Shown: in pieces, positions 1 to 6,146 of the stretch | How the letters are laid out: each line of letters begins with the position of its first letter | How positions within the stretch are numbered: the stretch's first letter is position 1 | DNA from: a virus | Reading direction: 5' to 3' (one strand) | Virus record (IMG/VR): IMGVR_UViG_3300025120_000439 | Span: 1 to 27,120 of that record | DNA length: 27,120 nucleotides | The notes under the pieces: generated by a model | What the model was told of the DNA's origin: nothing | The model's database searches: none | What the model saw: the letters and a program-made list of their open reading frames with translations, nothing else | Position numbers and translations under genes: made by a program

Positions 1-357
1 AGGCTGTGCCGCAGATCCGTCTTGCATCCATTGCTTGGGCTTAGAGTTGGCATCGCCATACGTTTTCTTTGTGATCTTGGCGATGTAATGCCCGGTTTCA
101 TCCTTTTTAAACACGCCATCCAAAGACTTTGGCGTCCAATCTTTCCAATCGTCTTTGCGCTGGGCGTTAAACTCTTTGCGCATTGCCCCTGCCAGCGCCT
201 TTGCTTCATCCTCGTTCAGCACAACGTTGACCTCGTAGCTGCCCTCAACATCTGTGGCGTCAACACTGACGCTGCGGTTTTGCATGGCGTCGAACTTGTA
301 TGCTCTGTCCAATTTGGGCCAAAGGCATTCAACATTTTCAATTTTGTAGATCATCAT
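1..357 (-). CDS. Putative single-stranded DNA-binding protein, C-terminus beyond window
   Basis: This reading frame starts at an ATG-ATG pair (357 or 354) and runs open to the window edge, so only about 119 N-terminal residues are seen. An AGGAG lies 6-7 nt before the start. The visible protein opens MMIYKIENVECLWPKLDRAY and is rich in charged residues and short beta-prone stretches, with several aromatic residues (W-K-D-W near the middle, Y-I-A-K-I-T-K-K later). I read it as a T7 gp2.5-type or related phage ssDNA-binding protein, which would coat ssDNA during replication and recombination. That reading rests on general character and on its place just downstream of a RecE/Cas4-like exonuclease; no motif proves it. 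A separate promoter and operator-like motif precede it at 365-404, so it may be expressed independently of the upstream operon. Confidence 0.5.
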   Translation of the reverse strand, partial: MMIYKIENVECLWPKLDRAYKFDAMQNRSVSVDATDVEGSYEVNVVLNEDEAKALAGAMRKEFNAQRKDDWKDWTPKSLDGVFKKDETGHYIAKITKKTYGDANSKPKQWMQDGSAAQP

Positions 358-364
358 TTTGCTC

Positions 365-404
365 CTTGTATGATGTATATTTAGACTTGTATGGTTAGAT
401 TATA
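365..404 (-). promoter_or_regulatory. Promoter/operator-like element A before the ssDNA-binding gene
   Basis: On the minus strand a perfect TATAAT (404 to 399) is followed by the 15-bp motif CATACAAGTCTAAAT (393 to 379), and a second CATACAAG lies at 372 to 365, giving a direct repeat with a 21-bp period just before the ribosome binding site. The motif would cover the predicted start of transcription. No good -35 hexamer at 16-18 bp is visible. The same 15-mer recurs at 24241-24255 and, with one or two changes, at 3426-3440 and 3471-3485, always in the same orientation. Confidence 0.5.
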
Positions 405-1155
405 AAACAGCCCAATCGGGCCAGCCTGTCAGGTATTCGCCCGACTCTTGCGCTTCTTTTATCCTGTGCAGCGTGTCCATCATTACCGCCTCACCGTGCT
501 TCAGCGTGTCGCTGCTGATGTCAAAGCATTGGGTTGCATGTGGTGCTGTGCTTTCGACGGCAAAGATATAAAACTTATTAATATCAATGCCTTGTAGTGC
601 CAATACCCGCATGTAAAACGCGCATTGTATGTGATAGCCAAACTTGTAAAACGGCCCATACTGTGATTGCCATGCTGCCGGGTTGGCTGTTTGACAGGTC
701 TTGACGTCCATCACACAGCGCAAATTAGAGTTGTATGCGTCAGCTTTGCACTTCAGCTTTAGCCCGGTTTCCGGGCAATCCACGTAAATGCTTTGCTCTA
801 TTTGCCAGCCTTCTTGCGTCCTAAGCTCTGCCATATGCGGATTGTCGTGCAGCGCCACAGCCATAGCTTCAGCTTTGTGATATTCGCCTACCGGCAAGAC
901 CACCTCATCTGTGGCTCGACCTTCATATACGTCTTGCCATGCCTTGCCGCGTCTGGACTCTGGGCCGCGCTTTACCAGAAATTTTTCCGGTTCCAAATAG
1001 TTGGCATGCACAGCGCTGCCCAGATCCATCGCTGGCGATGATTTAAACTCAGCCCCATGCCAGTGCGCGACTGAATTAAGTGCAGCAGCCTTGACGCTGG
1101 TTGAGCCAATGGCCGGGTTAGCGTGATAAGATTCATTGCTCTCTGAGGTTATCAT
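400..1155 (-). CDS. RecE/Cas4-like PD-(D/E)XK exonuclease
   Basis: This 251-residue protein has the motif order of the YqaJ/RecE/exonuclease-VIII-like nucleases. GSAVH (H50) is the conserved helix histidine. KADAYN holds the acidic metal ligand (D139). VMDVKT holds the D150-x-K152 catalytic pair, and YHIQCAFY (Y174-x2-Q177-x3-Y181) is the family's C-terminal Q/Y signature. Such enzymes resect DNA ends for phage recombination or replication, usually with a partner ssDNA-binding or annealing protein. The next gene downstream is a candidate partner. The start overlaps the upstream stop in an ATGA, which indicates translational coupling. It could instead act in host DNA breakdown; the nuclease fold itself is well supported. 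Confidence 0.85.
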   Translation of the reverse strand: MITSESNESYHANPAIGSTSVKAAALNSVAHWHGAEFKSSPAMDLGSAVHANYLEPEKFLVKRGPESRRGKAWQDVYEGRATDEVVLPVGEYHKAEAMAVALHDNPHMAELRTQEGWQIEQSIYVDCPETGLKLKCKADAYNSNLRCVMDVKTCQTANPAAWQSQYGPFYKFGYHIQCAFYMRVLALQGIDINKFYIFAVESTAPHATQCFDISSDTLKHGEAVMMDTLHRIKEAQESGEYLTGWPDWAVL

Positions 1156-1646
1156 GCTGGTGACCTCAAACTCGCCAGCGTTTCCATGATAAAATCTGCT
1201 GTGCGCTCACCACAATTGTGACAATCCATCCAATCAAAGATTTCATAACTTAGCAGATCGTTTGCCTTAACATTATCACTTAGCTTTTCCATGATCGCGT
1301 TAATTGCTCTGTTTTTATATAGTCCGGTCCCGTTTGACCTTTCGATTGCGTCAATGATTTGGAACCTGCTGACAAGGGTAGATGGTGTGCCAATGATTGA
1401 TTTCTGCGGCTCTTTGAAATATGCAGCATCTAAGATCTCGTGCACCTGATTGATGTGCATTTGATACTGTGCAACTCGCTGTGAGATCTCTTTAGTTGCA
1501 GTTGAGCGAATTTCTCTTGCGCCTTCTGTCGCTGCATTTTCGGTCGCACGTATAACGTTTCTGCACCACTCATTTTCTTTTTCGCAAATCTTTGACAGAC
1601 AATTAATTATGTCCTCACCTGCTTTTTCTGCTTTTTCTCTGTTCAT
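1152..1646 (-). CDS. Unrecognised 164-residue early protein
   Basis: I do not recognise this protein. It is charged and mostly helix-forming, with a likely coiled segment over the first 75 residues (many Glu, Lys, Ala and Gln). It has no membrane segment or signal peptide. Near the C-terminus is a short Cys/His cluster, DCHNCGERT, which could bind metal but has no second pair. The start at 1646 has GGAGG 9 nt upstream, and the stop overlaps the exonuclease start (ATGA). Being co-translated with a resection nuclease suggests a replication or recombination accessory or an anti-host factor; that is inference from position only. Confidence 0.75.
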   Translation of the reverse strand: MNREKAEKAGEDIINCLSKICEKENEWCRNVIRATENAATEGAREIRSTATKEISQRVAQYQMHINQVHEILDAAYFKEPQKSIIGTPSTLVSRFQIIDAIERSNGTGLYKNRAINAIMEKLSDNVKANDLLSYEIFDWMDCHNCGERTADFIMETLASLRSPA

Positions 1647-1806
1647 CTTTTGTGCCCTCCCAAGGCGGTTGTTTCATGCTTACTGTTACGTTTCTTCTGA
1701 ATCTCATTGAGCAAGCTTGCCGATTCCTGATGTCCTCTTTTGTCATCTGTTCGTCTGACTTAGCGGTTGTCGTGAAACCGGCTTTACTCTTCCGTACTGT
1801 CACCAT
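1615..1806 (-). CDS. Small basic unknown protein (63 residues)
   Basis: The ATG at 1806 follows a strong GGGGAGG site 6 nt upstream, which is why I start here rather than at the longer in-frame ATG at 1881 inside the previous gene. The product is very basic (many K and R), with no recognisable domain. It overlaps the zinc-knuckle gene upstream by 23 nt and the 164-residue gene downstream by 32 nt in another frame. The long overlaps make it less certain than its neighbours, but without it there would be a gap of about 137 nt in an otherwise packed operon. No function is assigned. Confidence 0.5.
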   Translation of the reverse strand: MVTVRKSKAGFTTTAKSDEQMTKEDIRNRQACSMRFRRNVTVSMKQPPWEGTKDEQRKSRKSR

Positions 1807-1972
1807 TTTCAACCTCCCCTGATCCGCTGCAATCTTCACAGACCTCAACCCGCTCTTGGATATATCCGTTGTCCCGATCAAAGCCCTGCCGGTGATACAA
1901 TTCTATGAGGATAGTTCCGGTGCCGCCACATTCTGTGCAGATCAGCATCGCTTGGTTGCTAGGATTGCTCAT
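1784..1972 (-). CDS. DnaJ-type zinc-knuckle miniprotein (62 residues)
   Basis: The protein has two CxxCxGxG motifs of the DnaJ central-domain type: CTECGGTG (C12, C15) and CEDCSGSG (C45, C48), separated by about 29 residues. The four cysteines could bind one zinc ion. There is no J domain or substrate-binding domain, so it is not a chaperone DnaJ. The start at 1972 overlaps the upstream stop (ATGA), whereas an in-frame ATG at 2002 lies inside the preceding gene. Small free-standing knuckles of this kind are common in phages and are usually of unknown function; protein-protein or nucleic-acid contact is the likely role. The neighbour upstream is a PAPS-reductase-like enzyme. Confidence 0.8.
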   Translation of the reverse strand: MSNPSNQAMLICTECGGTGTILIELYHRQGFDRDNGYIQERVEVCEDCSGSGEVENGDSTEE

Positions 1973-2781
1973 CCTGTGCACTCCCCGTCTGAAGCCTGGC
2001 AAAGAAATGCCTCGTCATCGAATATCCAATCAAATTGACGCTGCACAAAGTCACCAAGCTGGGCATATCCTTGACTGTCGATAAATTGACTGCCGACCTT
2101 TTTCTCCATATCGACCCACCACTGCATTCTGTCAGGGTGAGAGCGCCACATTGCAGCTCTGTTTGCCTCGCTTTTAAGGAAACAGCCGTCACAATTACTT
2201 GTTGTTGTTAAGCGAAGGTCGTGACCAAATGCTGTATTTTGCTTCAACCAAAATTCAGCCACGTCAGGCTTTCTTATTTGAGCATTATTCAAAGGGAACC
2301 ATTGGGTGATATACTTTACCGGCGCTGGCTTTATACGCCGTGCCTCGTCTGCCCGTATCCCAACAGCGTTGTGCCATTTAGTCCATCCGATAGATTTCAA
2401 GTATTTCACTGTTGGCAGTATTTTTAATTTTCGCGTACAAAATCGGCGCACTACGTCAGGTAGCCTTTTATCTCTCACAATCATTTGCTCAAAAGGTTGT
2501 CCGTCCATAGCCGCGCTTTTGCGGCTTACTTCTGCAAACCCACTACCGTTGTTGCCGTCAAAATACTCGACCCAAGTAATAGAAACGTTCCAGCGATCTG
2601 AACAGGCTTGCACAAAGTCTAGCGTTTCGGGCATCTCCCGCCCCGTGTTGGCAAACACAACCTTTGCGCGGTCAGGCAAGCCGTCATTGGCCTTCAGTAT
2701 TTCGTGCAGCATGTAGCCGCTGGTTCTTCCACCGGAAAAACTAATTAGCACGTTACCATCGGGCAGGGTGTAATGGTTCAT
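1969..2781 (-). CDS. PAPS-reductase-family (adenine nucleotide alpha-hydrolase fold) protein
   Basis: This protein has 270 residues from the coupled ATG at 2781, which overlaps the previous stop as ATGA; an in-frame ATG at 2793 is the alternative. The PP-loop SFSGGRTSG (residues 14-22) binds the nucleotide phosphate, and GIRADEARR (141-149) is typical of the phage branch of this family. Cysteines at 115 (RRFCTRK), 197 and 200 (NCDGC), 261 and 268 could hold an iron-sulphur cluster or act in sulphur transfer. Family members reduce activated sulphate, or activate sulphur or nucleotides for base or backbone modification (DndC, ThiI and TtcA relatives). In a phage replication operon a nucleic-acid modification role is plausible but not shown. 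The family is clear; the reaction is open. Confidence 0.82.
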   Translation of the reverse strand: MNHYTLPDGNVLISFSGGRTSGYMLHEILKANDGLPDRAKVVFANTGREMPETLDFVQACSDRWNVSITWVEYFDGNNGSGFAEVSRKSAAMDGQPFEQMIVRDKRLPDVVRRFCTRKLKILPTVKYLKSIGWTKWHNAVGIRADEARRIKPAPVKYITQWFPLNNAQIRKPDVAEFWLKQNTAFGHDLRLTTTSNCDGCFLKSEANRAAMWRSHPDRMQWWVDMEKKVGSQFIDSQGYAQLGDFVQRQFDWIFDDEAFLCQASDGECTG

Positions 2782-3221
2782 AGCTTGACCCATGCCGCGC
2801 TCGCCATGATTTCGCGCGCCAGATAGCAGAAAAAATCGAGGTCGGTTTTTACGATATGCCGACGCGGTGTATCACTGCCGCCTCTGTATCCGCCAAGGCC
2901 GAGCGCGTTTGAGCAAATAGCAACGGTGGTCGCGCTTTGTCCTTTATAGCGGTAGAACACCGCCGGCAGTTTGCTTGCCTCATCGGCGGCATTGCAGGCT
3001 TGCTGCCACCATGCGGGCCTGAGATCGCAAAATCCTGATTTCGCGTATTTCTTGCATTCAATGGCGAATGGAAAGTTCGGCCAATCGCAAACAATGTCGG
3101 GCTGATTGGGTTTTTTCTGCTGATTATAAGGGTTTCGCGAGAACGCTTGGCCGAGTTCGAGGTTAAGAAAATTGACTATTTCGCGCTCGTAACCGCTGCC
3201 GATTGCATTTGCGTTAGCCAT
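2778..3221 (-). CDS. PD-(D/E)XK nuclease, Holliday-junction-resolvase-like
   Basis: In this 147-residue protein a helix with Glu (GYEREIVNFL, residues 10-19) is followed by QPDIV (D42) and AIECKK (E55-x-K57). That is the E...PD...ExK order of Hjc-like and related small nucleases. In T7-like phages a junction resolvase (gp3) debranches replicating DNA before packaging, and this protein could fill that job; restriction-like or VRR-NUC-type activity is the alternative. The segment around residues 66-85 is Trp/Ala rich (RPAWWQQACNAADEA) and may form the dimer or DNA-contact helix. It starts one base into the stop of the Arc-like gene (TAATG) and is coupled to the PAPS-reductase-like gene. Confidence 0.75.
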   Translation of the reverse strand: MANANAIGSGYEREIVNFLNLELGQAFSRNPYNQQKKPNQPDIVCDWPNFPFAIECKKYAKSGFCDLRPAWWQQACNAADEASKLPAVFYRYKGQSATTVAICSNALGLGGYRGGSDTPRRHIVKTDLDFFCYLAREIMASAAWVKL

Positions 3222-3403
3222 TAGCTGACCTCACCCGCTGCCTTGATCAGCTTTTCTTCGTACAAATCATCGTACAGATTTAGCCATTCACGCAATGCAG
3301 CCTCGGTTTCTTGACTTGGATTACGGATATTCTTACTTGCTGACGCTTTGACCGCATCAATGATATTGAGTGGTAACTGTATGTTAAACTGTGATTTTTT
3401 CAT
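3221..3403 (-). CDS. Arc-like ribbon-helix-helix DNA-binding protein
   Basis: This 60-residue protein begins MKKSQFNIQLPLNIIDAVKA. The stretch Q5-F-N7-I-Q9-L-P matches the Arc beta strand (QFNLRWP in P22 Arc), in which alternating Q, N and R read the DNA; here the third position is Gln. Helix A (about 11-24), a turn at NPSQ and helix B (about 30-42, ending REWL) complete the fold. The protein probably dimerises and represses by binding paired half-sites. It is the first gene of the leftward operon, and its promoter overlaps a repeated 15-bp motif (3426-3440), so autoregulation is likely. It may be the early or lysogeny repressor, or an Arc-style antirepressor control. The fold is strongly supported; the regulon is inferred. 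Confidence 0.8.
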   Translation of the reverse strand: MKKSQFNIQLPLNIIDAVKASASKNIRNPSQETEAALREWLNLYDDLYEEKLIKAAGEVS

Positions 3404-3425
3404 ACACGTTGGCTTTCTTTGTTGT

Positions 3426-3462
3426 ATTTAGATTTGTATGACATGCTAATATAATTGGTCAA
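3426..3462 (-). promoter_or_regulatory. Leftward promoter with overlapping motif copy B
   Basis: On the minus strand TTGACC (3462 to 3457) and TACAAA (3438 to 3433) are separated by 18 bp, giving a plausible sigma-70-like promoter for the early operon. The motif copy CATACAAATCTAAAT (3440 to 3426) covers the -10 region, so a protein bound there would block transcription of the Arc-like gene. It differs from copies A and D by one base. Confidence 0.45.
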
Positions 3463-3470
3463 TAGGCTAC

Positions 3471-3485
3471 TTTAGACTTGTATAG
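3471..3485 (-). promoter_or_regulatory. Motif copy C
   Basis: The minus strand reads TATACAAGTCTAAAG, sharing the core ATACAAGTCTAAA with copies A and D. It lies 45 bp upstream of copy B in the same orientation, close to four helical turns, an arrangement compatible with cooperative binding or with control of the rightward genes. Confidence 0.45.
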
Positions 3486-3790
3486 ATTAGTTTAATATGT
3501 ATGTTGAAAGTATAACTAGATTGGCTCGGATATGCGCGACGACACAGCGCTTAGCAAAGTAGAGGTATAAAACAGTGCAGACAGAAAGAGGAAGTGGGTT
3601 TATTTGGTCTAGGTATGTCCCGAAGTGGGACGCGGCGAATATCGTCATGCCAGCAACGAAAAGTAGTTTTGCTCAAGCTGGCGGTTGCTATGTGAACGCT
3701 TCAAGCTGGCAAGATTGCCCGACCGGCCCACCAACATTTTTAGTAGCCACGAAAAATAAACTGTATAAAAAAAATATCGGAGCGATGAAA

Positions 3791-4516
3791 ATGAGTACCA
3801 TGACAGCCGCTTACTTGCGGCCACGCGACAGTAAACCCGAAAATTTAAAAGAGCTAAAAGCTTATATCAAGTCCAGTGAACTCTCGCCCACTTGGTTTCG
3901 GGAGACAGATGACCATCGAAGCATGCGTCCAGAGGATCGACCAGCATTGGGTCGCGCTGTCGAATTTTGTAAGAATAAGAACGTTGCGCTATCAGCCGTT
4001 TGTCTTACACAGTTTGCGACTACCAAGCACGAGGCGTTGGCGTTTTTAAAATCTGCTGGTGTTGAGTTCAACGTAATTGAAAGTCCAAGCATCAACCGCA
4101 ACAATGTTGCACTGGCTCTTGATATTGCTCTTGACGATGTCAAAGCAGTAGCCAGCAGATCAAAAGCATCGTTGGAAAAAATACAGGCTCAATTTGCTAA
4201 CGGCAAAGCACACGTCAGTAAGGCAGGAAACATGGTGAGCAAGCTTGGATCACCAGATCCATCTTTAGCCAACAAACGCAAGAGTGAAATCGTACTCGCT
4301 AGAACAATGAATTATTTTAAAACATTGTCAGACTTTAAAGAGCAAGGATTGAGCTATCAGCAGATCGCAGACACTTTAAATTCACATGGTATCGCAAGCC
4401 CCACTTCCACCAAAACCAATCCAAAACTTTGGTACGCCAGCGGTGTCCGTAATTATTACTTGCGGGGTAAAAATGCTAAGAAAAAACTTAATACCATCAG
4501 CGTTAAAACGCAATGA
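3791..4516 (+). CDS. Serine-recombinase-like protein lacking catalytic residues
   Basis: From the ATG at 3791 (GGAG 8 nt upstream) the protein has 241 residues. Its layout is that of a small resolvase/invertase. A first strand AAYLRPRDS lies at 6-14. RPALGRAVEFCKNKN (50-64) resembles the RPxLxxAL helix. The conserved strand-helix region follows, then a long helix (115-137) and a C-terminal HTH (LSYQQIADTLNSHGI, 187-201, then a VRNYYLR-type end). The nucleophile expected in YxRxS is not in place (YLRPR), and the DRLxR motif reads TQFAT, so strand cleavage is unlikely. It probably binds DNA as a regulator or recombination accessory. It sits where a lysogeny regulator is expected, upstream of xis-like and int. 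A GTG at 3575 would add 72 doubtful residues. Confidence 0.7.
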   Translation: MSTMTAAYLRPRDSKPENLKELKAYIKSSELSPTWFRETDDHRSMRPEDRPALGRAVEFCKNKNVALSAVCLTQFATTKHEALAFLKSAGVEFNVIESPSINRNNVALALDIALDDVKAVASRSKASLEKIQAQFANGKAHVSKAGNMVSKLGSPDPSLANKRKSEIVLARTMNYFKTLSDFKEQGLSYQQIADTLNSHGIASPTSTKTNPKLWYASGVRNYYLRGKNAKKKLNTISVKTQ

Positions 4517-4727
4517 CGCCGCTGAATTTTGCGGAATATCGCTCACCCAGTTTGCCAAGATGGTAAAGCTGGGATCACTACCGCCAGCAAGAAATGCCGG
4601 TGGCGCTAAAATTTGGCTGCTTTCAGAACTTCAAGACAGTCTGGACGGCCTTGAAATCTCACAACCTAAAGACGTGGGGGGGGGCGATTCAACCAATAGG
4701 TTATTCGGCATAGAGGGAGAACCATAA
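4473..4727 (+). CDS. Excisionase/AlpA-like helix-turn-helix protein
   Basis: This 84-residue protein carries a MerR-type winged HTH as in AlpA and phage excisionases: NDAAEFCGIS (14-23) is the first helix and turn, LTQFAKMVKLGSLP (24-37) the recognition part, then a wing with AKIW (45-48). The start at 4473 follows GCGGGG; the longer frame from 4386 lies inside the upstream gene. It overlaps the recombinase-like gene by 44 nt, and its stop overlaps the integrase start (TAATG). As a recombination directionality factor it would bend attachment-site DNA to favour excision. A run of nine Gs (4676-4684) near the 3' end encodes VGGG; gain or loss of one G would cause early termination. Confidence 0.72.
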   Translation: MLRKNLIPSALKRNDAAEFCGISLTQFAKMVKLGSLPPARNAGGAKIWLLSELQDSLDGLEISQPKDVGGGDSTNRLFGIEGEP

Positions 4728-5839
4728 TGCGCGGATCTGGAATTTGGCTAAAACACTTAAATTCGTCAGGCTGGAACACCAACGGCACACAACGGTTTTA
4801 TTTCCGACCCAAAAATGAGCGCTCACCATTCCCTAAAGAATGGCGAATGCCAGCACAACCGCCGCACCACCCTGCGTTTCTGTCAGCTTACGCGAAAGCA
4901 TGGGATCTTTGGGTATTGATGCAAGACGGTGAGGCAGTGCAAGACCCGGCGTATGCAGGCAGTCTGGCAGAGGCGGCTGTGGGGTATAAGGCAAGTCATG
5001 CGTTTGGCTTGTTGGCAGAAATCACCAGACAGCGATACCGCGCCATGCTGGAAAACACCGTCGATTCATATGGCAAAGCGCAAGTTAAACATATCCAGCG
5101 TAAGCATGTGCAAAAAGATTTGTCACGGTTTGATGGTCACGCGCAAATTAATCAACTTAAAATGTGGCGGTCTTTTGCTAAATATTTTGTTGTGCAATAT
5201 GCGCTTGACCTTGACCCTACTGATAATATCAAGAGAGCTGCCGTAGCCAAAAGTGACGGTCACACGCCGTGGCAAGCTTTGGACGTGGTAAAGTTTCGTA
5301 ATCACTTTGATCTCCAACAGCCAGCAAGACTAGCACTTGAAATTCTTAATTGGACAGGCATGCGCTGTGTTGATTTAGTGCGGCTGGGCCGGGGCAATAT
5401 TACTGATGATGGTTGGCTGCACTTTAAGCAGCACAAGACAGGTGGCCCAGTGTATGTACCATTACATCGCCACTTGCCTGACTTTGCGTTAAGCATGATT
5501 GAGGATCAGCAGTTTTGCATTAAGGCAATCCAAGCAGTGCCTAAAGATCACCTGACGTTTTTGGTAACATCAAGGGGAGCAAGCAGGTCAGAAAAGTCTG
5601 TCTCAAGCTGGTTTAGTAAAAAGGCTAAACAGGCTGGACTTGCTGACGATCTCACCGCCCACGGTTTAAGGAAGTTTCGTGCAATCCAATGCGCGGAAGC
5701 AAACGCAACCGCCCCACAAATTATGGCTTGGACGGGCCATGAAAGCTTGTCAGAAGTGCAAGCCTACATCAAAAAGTTCTCGAAAAAAGCAGTGCTTACA
5801 AGTACAAGACAAGAACAAAAAGCTCCAACATTTTTATAA
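4727..5839 (+). CDS. int: Tyrosine-family phage integrase
   Basis: This 370-residue protein shows the full catalytic set of tyrosine recombinases: R213 in WTGMRCVDLVRL, K237 in the beta-hairpin QHKTGG, H312 and R315 in AHGLRKFRA, H338 in AWTGHES, and the nucleophile Y347 in AYIKKF. Residues about 80-175 resemble the SAM-like core-binding domain. The first 50 residues (GTQRFYFRPK and nearby) resemble the basic arm-binding or leader segment seen in alphaproteobacterial phage integrases. It should integrate and excise the phage at attP/attB. The start is coupled to the excisionase-like gene. A hairpin with a T run follows the stop. Repeated elements at 5815-6013 may be its arm sites. Confidence 0.93.
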   Translation: MRGSGIWLKHLNSSGWNTNGTQRFYFRPKNERSPFPKEWRMPAQPPHHPAFLSAYAKAWDLWVLMQDGEAVQDPAYAGSLAEAAVGYKASHAFGLLAEITRQRYRAMLENTVDSYGKAQVKHIQRKHVQKDLSRFDGHAQINQLKMWRSFAKYFVVQYALDLDPTDNIKRAAVAKSDGHTPWQALDVVKFRNHFDLQQPARLALEILNWTGMRCVDLVRLGRGNITDDGWLHFKQHKTGGPVYVPLHRHLPDFALSMIEDQQFCIKAIQAVPKDHLTFLVTSRGASRSEKSVSSWFSKKAKQAGLADDLTAHGLRKFRAIQCAEANATAPQIMAWTGHESLSEVQAYIKKFSKKAVLTSTRQEQKAPTFL

Positions 5840-6013
5840 GTTGGAATTTTTTATATGAAAAAGGAAGTAAAATCAAATGGTTAGCATGGTAATGGCGCAC
5901 CTGACAGGACGCCCAGTAACAAACAATAACAACAACTTATGTCAAAAGCTTGGAACTTTAGCGCTCACAAACGCGCACAAATGTCAGTATGTTACACGCG
6001 AAAGTTCCAACTT
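5815..6013. repeat. Repeated TTGGAACTTT-type elements, candidate attP arm sites
   Basis: Related elements occur as TTGGAATTTT (5841-5850, plus), TTGGAACTTT (5950-5959, plus), the same ten bases on the minus strand (6010 to 6001), and TTGGAGCTTT on the minus strand at about 5828-5819. The 5950-5959 and 6001-6010 copies form a perfect 10-bp inverted repeat around 41 bp. Their place just after int is what arm-type integrase sites would show. No tRNA-like segment is recognised here, so no core is called. Confidence 0.35.
5824..5852 (+). terminator. Weak intrinsic terminator after int
   Basis: TCCAAC (5824-5829) pairs with GTTGGA (5840-5845) around a 10-nt A/T loop and is followed by A and six Ts (5847-5852). 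The stem is only 6 bp, so termination would be partial, and the two downstream plus-strand genes could still be read. Confidence 0.4.
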
Positions 6014-6146
6014 TAAGCCCCGTATTTCAACGGTTTTAACAGAGGCAATTGCCGTCCTTGCGGTAGGCTTAGGCATTTGGGCTGCTGCTTGGGCAGGCTG
6101 TGCGGTCAGTGACGCTTGTTTCGCCGCACAAGGGGGATTGTTTTAA
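5877..6146 (+). CDS. Small protein with one hydrophobic segment
   Basis: This 89-residue frame starts at 5877 with GGAAG 9 nt upstream. The N-terminal half is polar with a run of Asn (VTNNNNNL). The C-terminal third (about residues 53-78, with IAVLAVGLGIWAAAWAG) could span a membrane. The stop overlaps the next start (TAATG), which supports real translation of both. Because it covers the repeated elements after int, the N-terminal half may reflect att-site DNA rather than selected protein. Small membrane proteins in lysogeny modules can act in superinfection exclusion; nothing specific supports that here. No family is recognised. Confidence 0.5.
   Translation: MVSMVMAHLTGRPVTNNNNNLCQKLGTLALTNAHKCQYVTRESSNFKPRISTVLTEAIAVLAVGLGIWAAAWAGCAVSDACFAAQGGLF

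Larger units (their letters stand above)
3404..3790. other. Divergent control region between early operon and lysogeny module
   Basis: This stretch of about 387 bp has no convincing gene. It holds two copies of the shared 15-bp motif (3426-3440 and 3471-3485, 44-45 bp apart) and a leftward promoter-like pair (3433-3462). The right half, 3575-3790, is open in the plus frame from a GTG, but its composition looks unlike its neighbours and the downstream ATG at 3791 has a better ribosome site, so I treat it as leader. I see no clear rightward sigma-70 promoter. Confidence 0.55.

Noticed and set aside
22-384. Plus-strand open frame of 120 codons at the left edge
   Set aside because: It is antisense to the ssDNA-binding frame, which has a good ribosome site and matches the operon direction.
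365-393. Repeated CATACAAG units as a CRISPR or iteron array
   Set aside because: The copies are too few, too short and scattered over the genome, with no regular spacers, no cas genes and no replication initiator nearby.
3575-3790. N-terminal extension of the serine-recombinase-like protein from a GTG
   Set aside because: The 72 extra residues look unlike family members, and the ATG at 3791 has GGAG at proper spacing just before the conserved first strand. The extension is not excluded.
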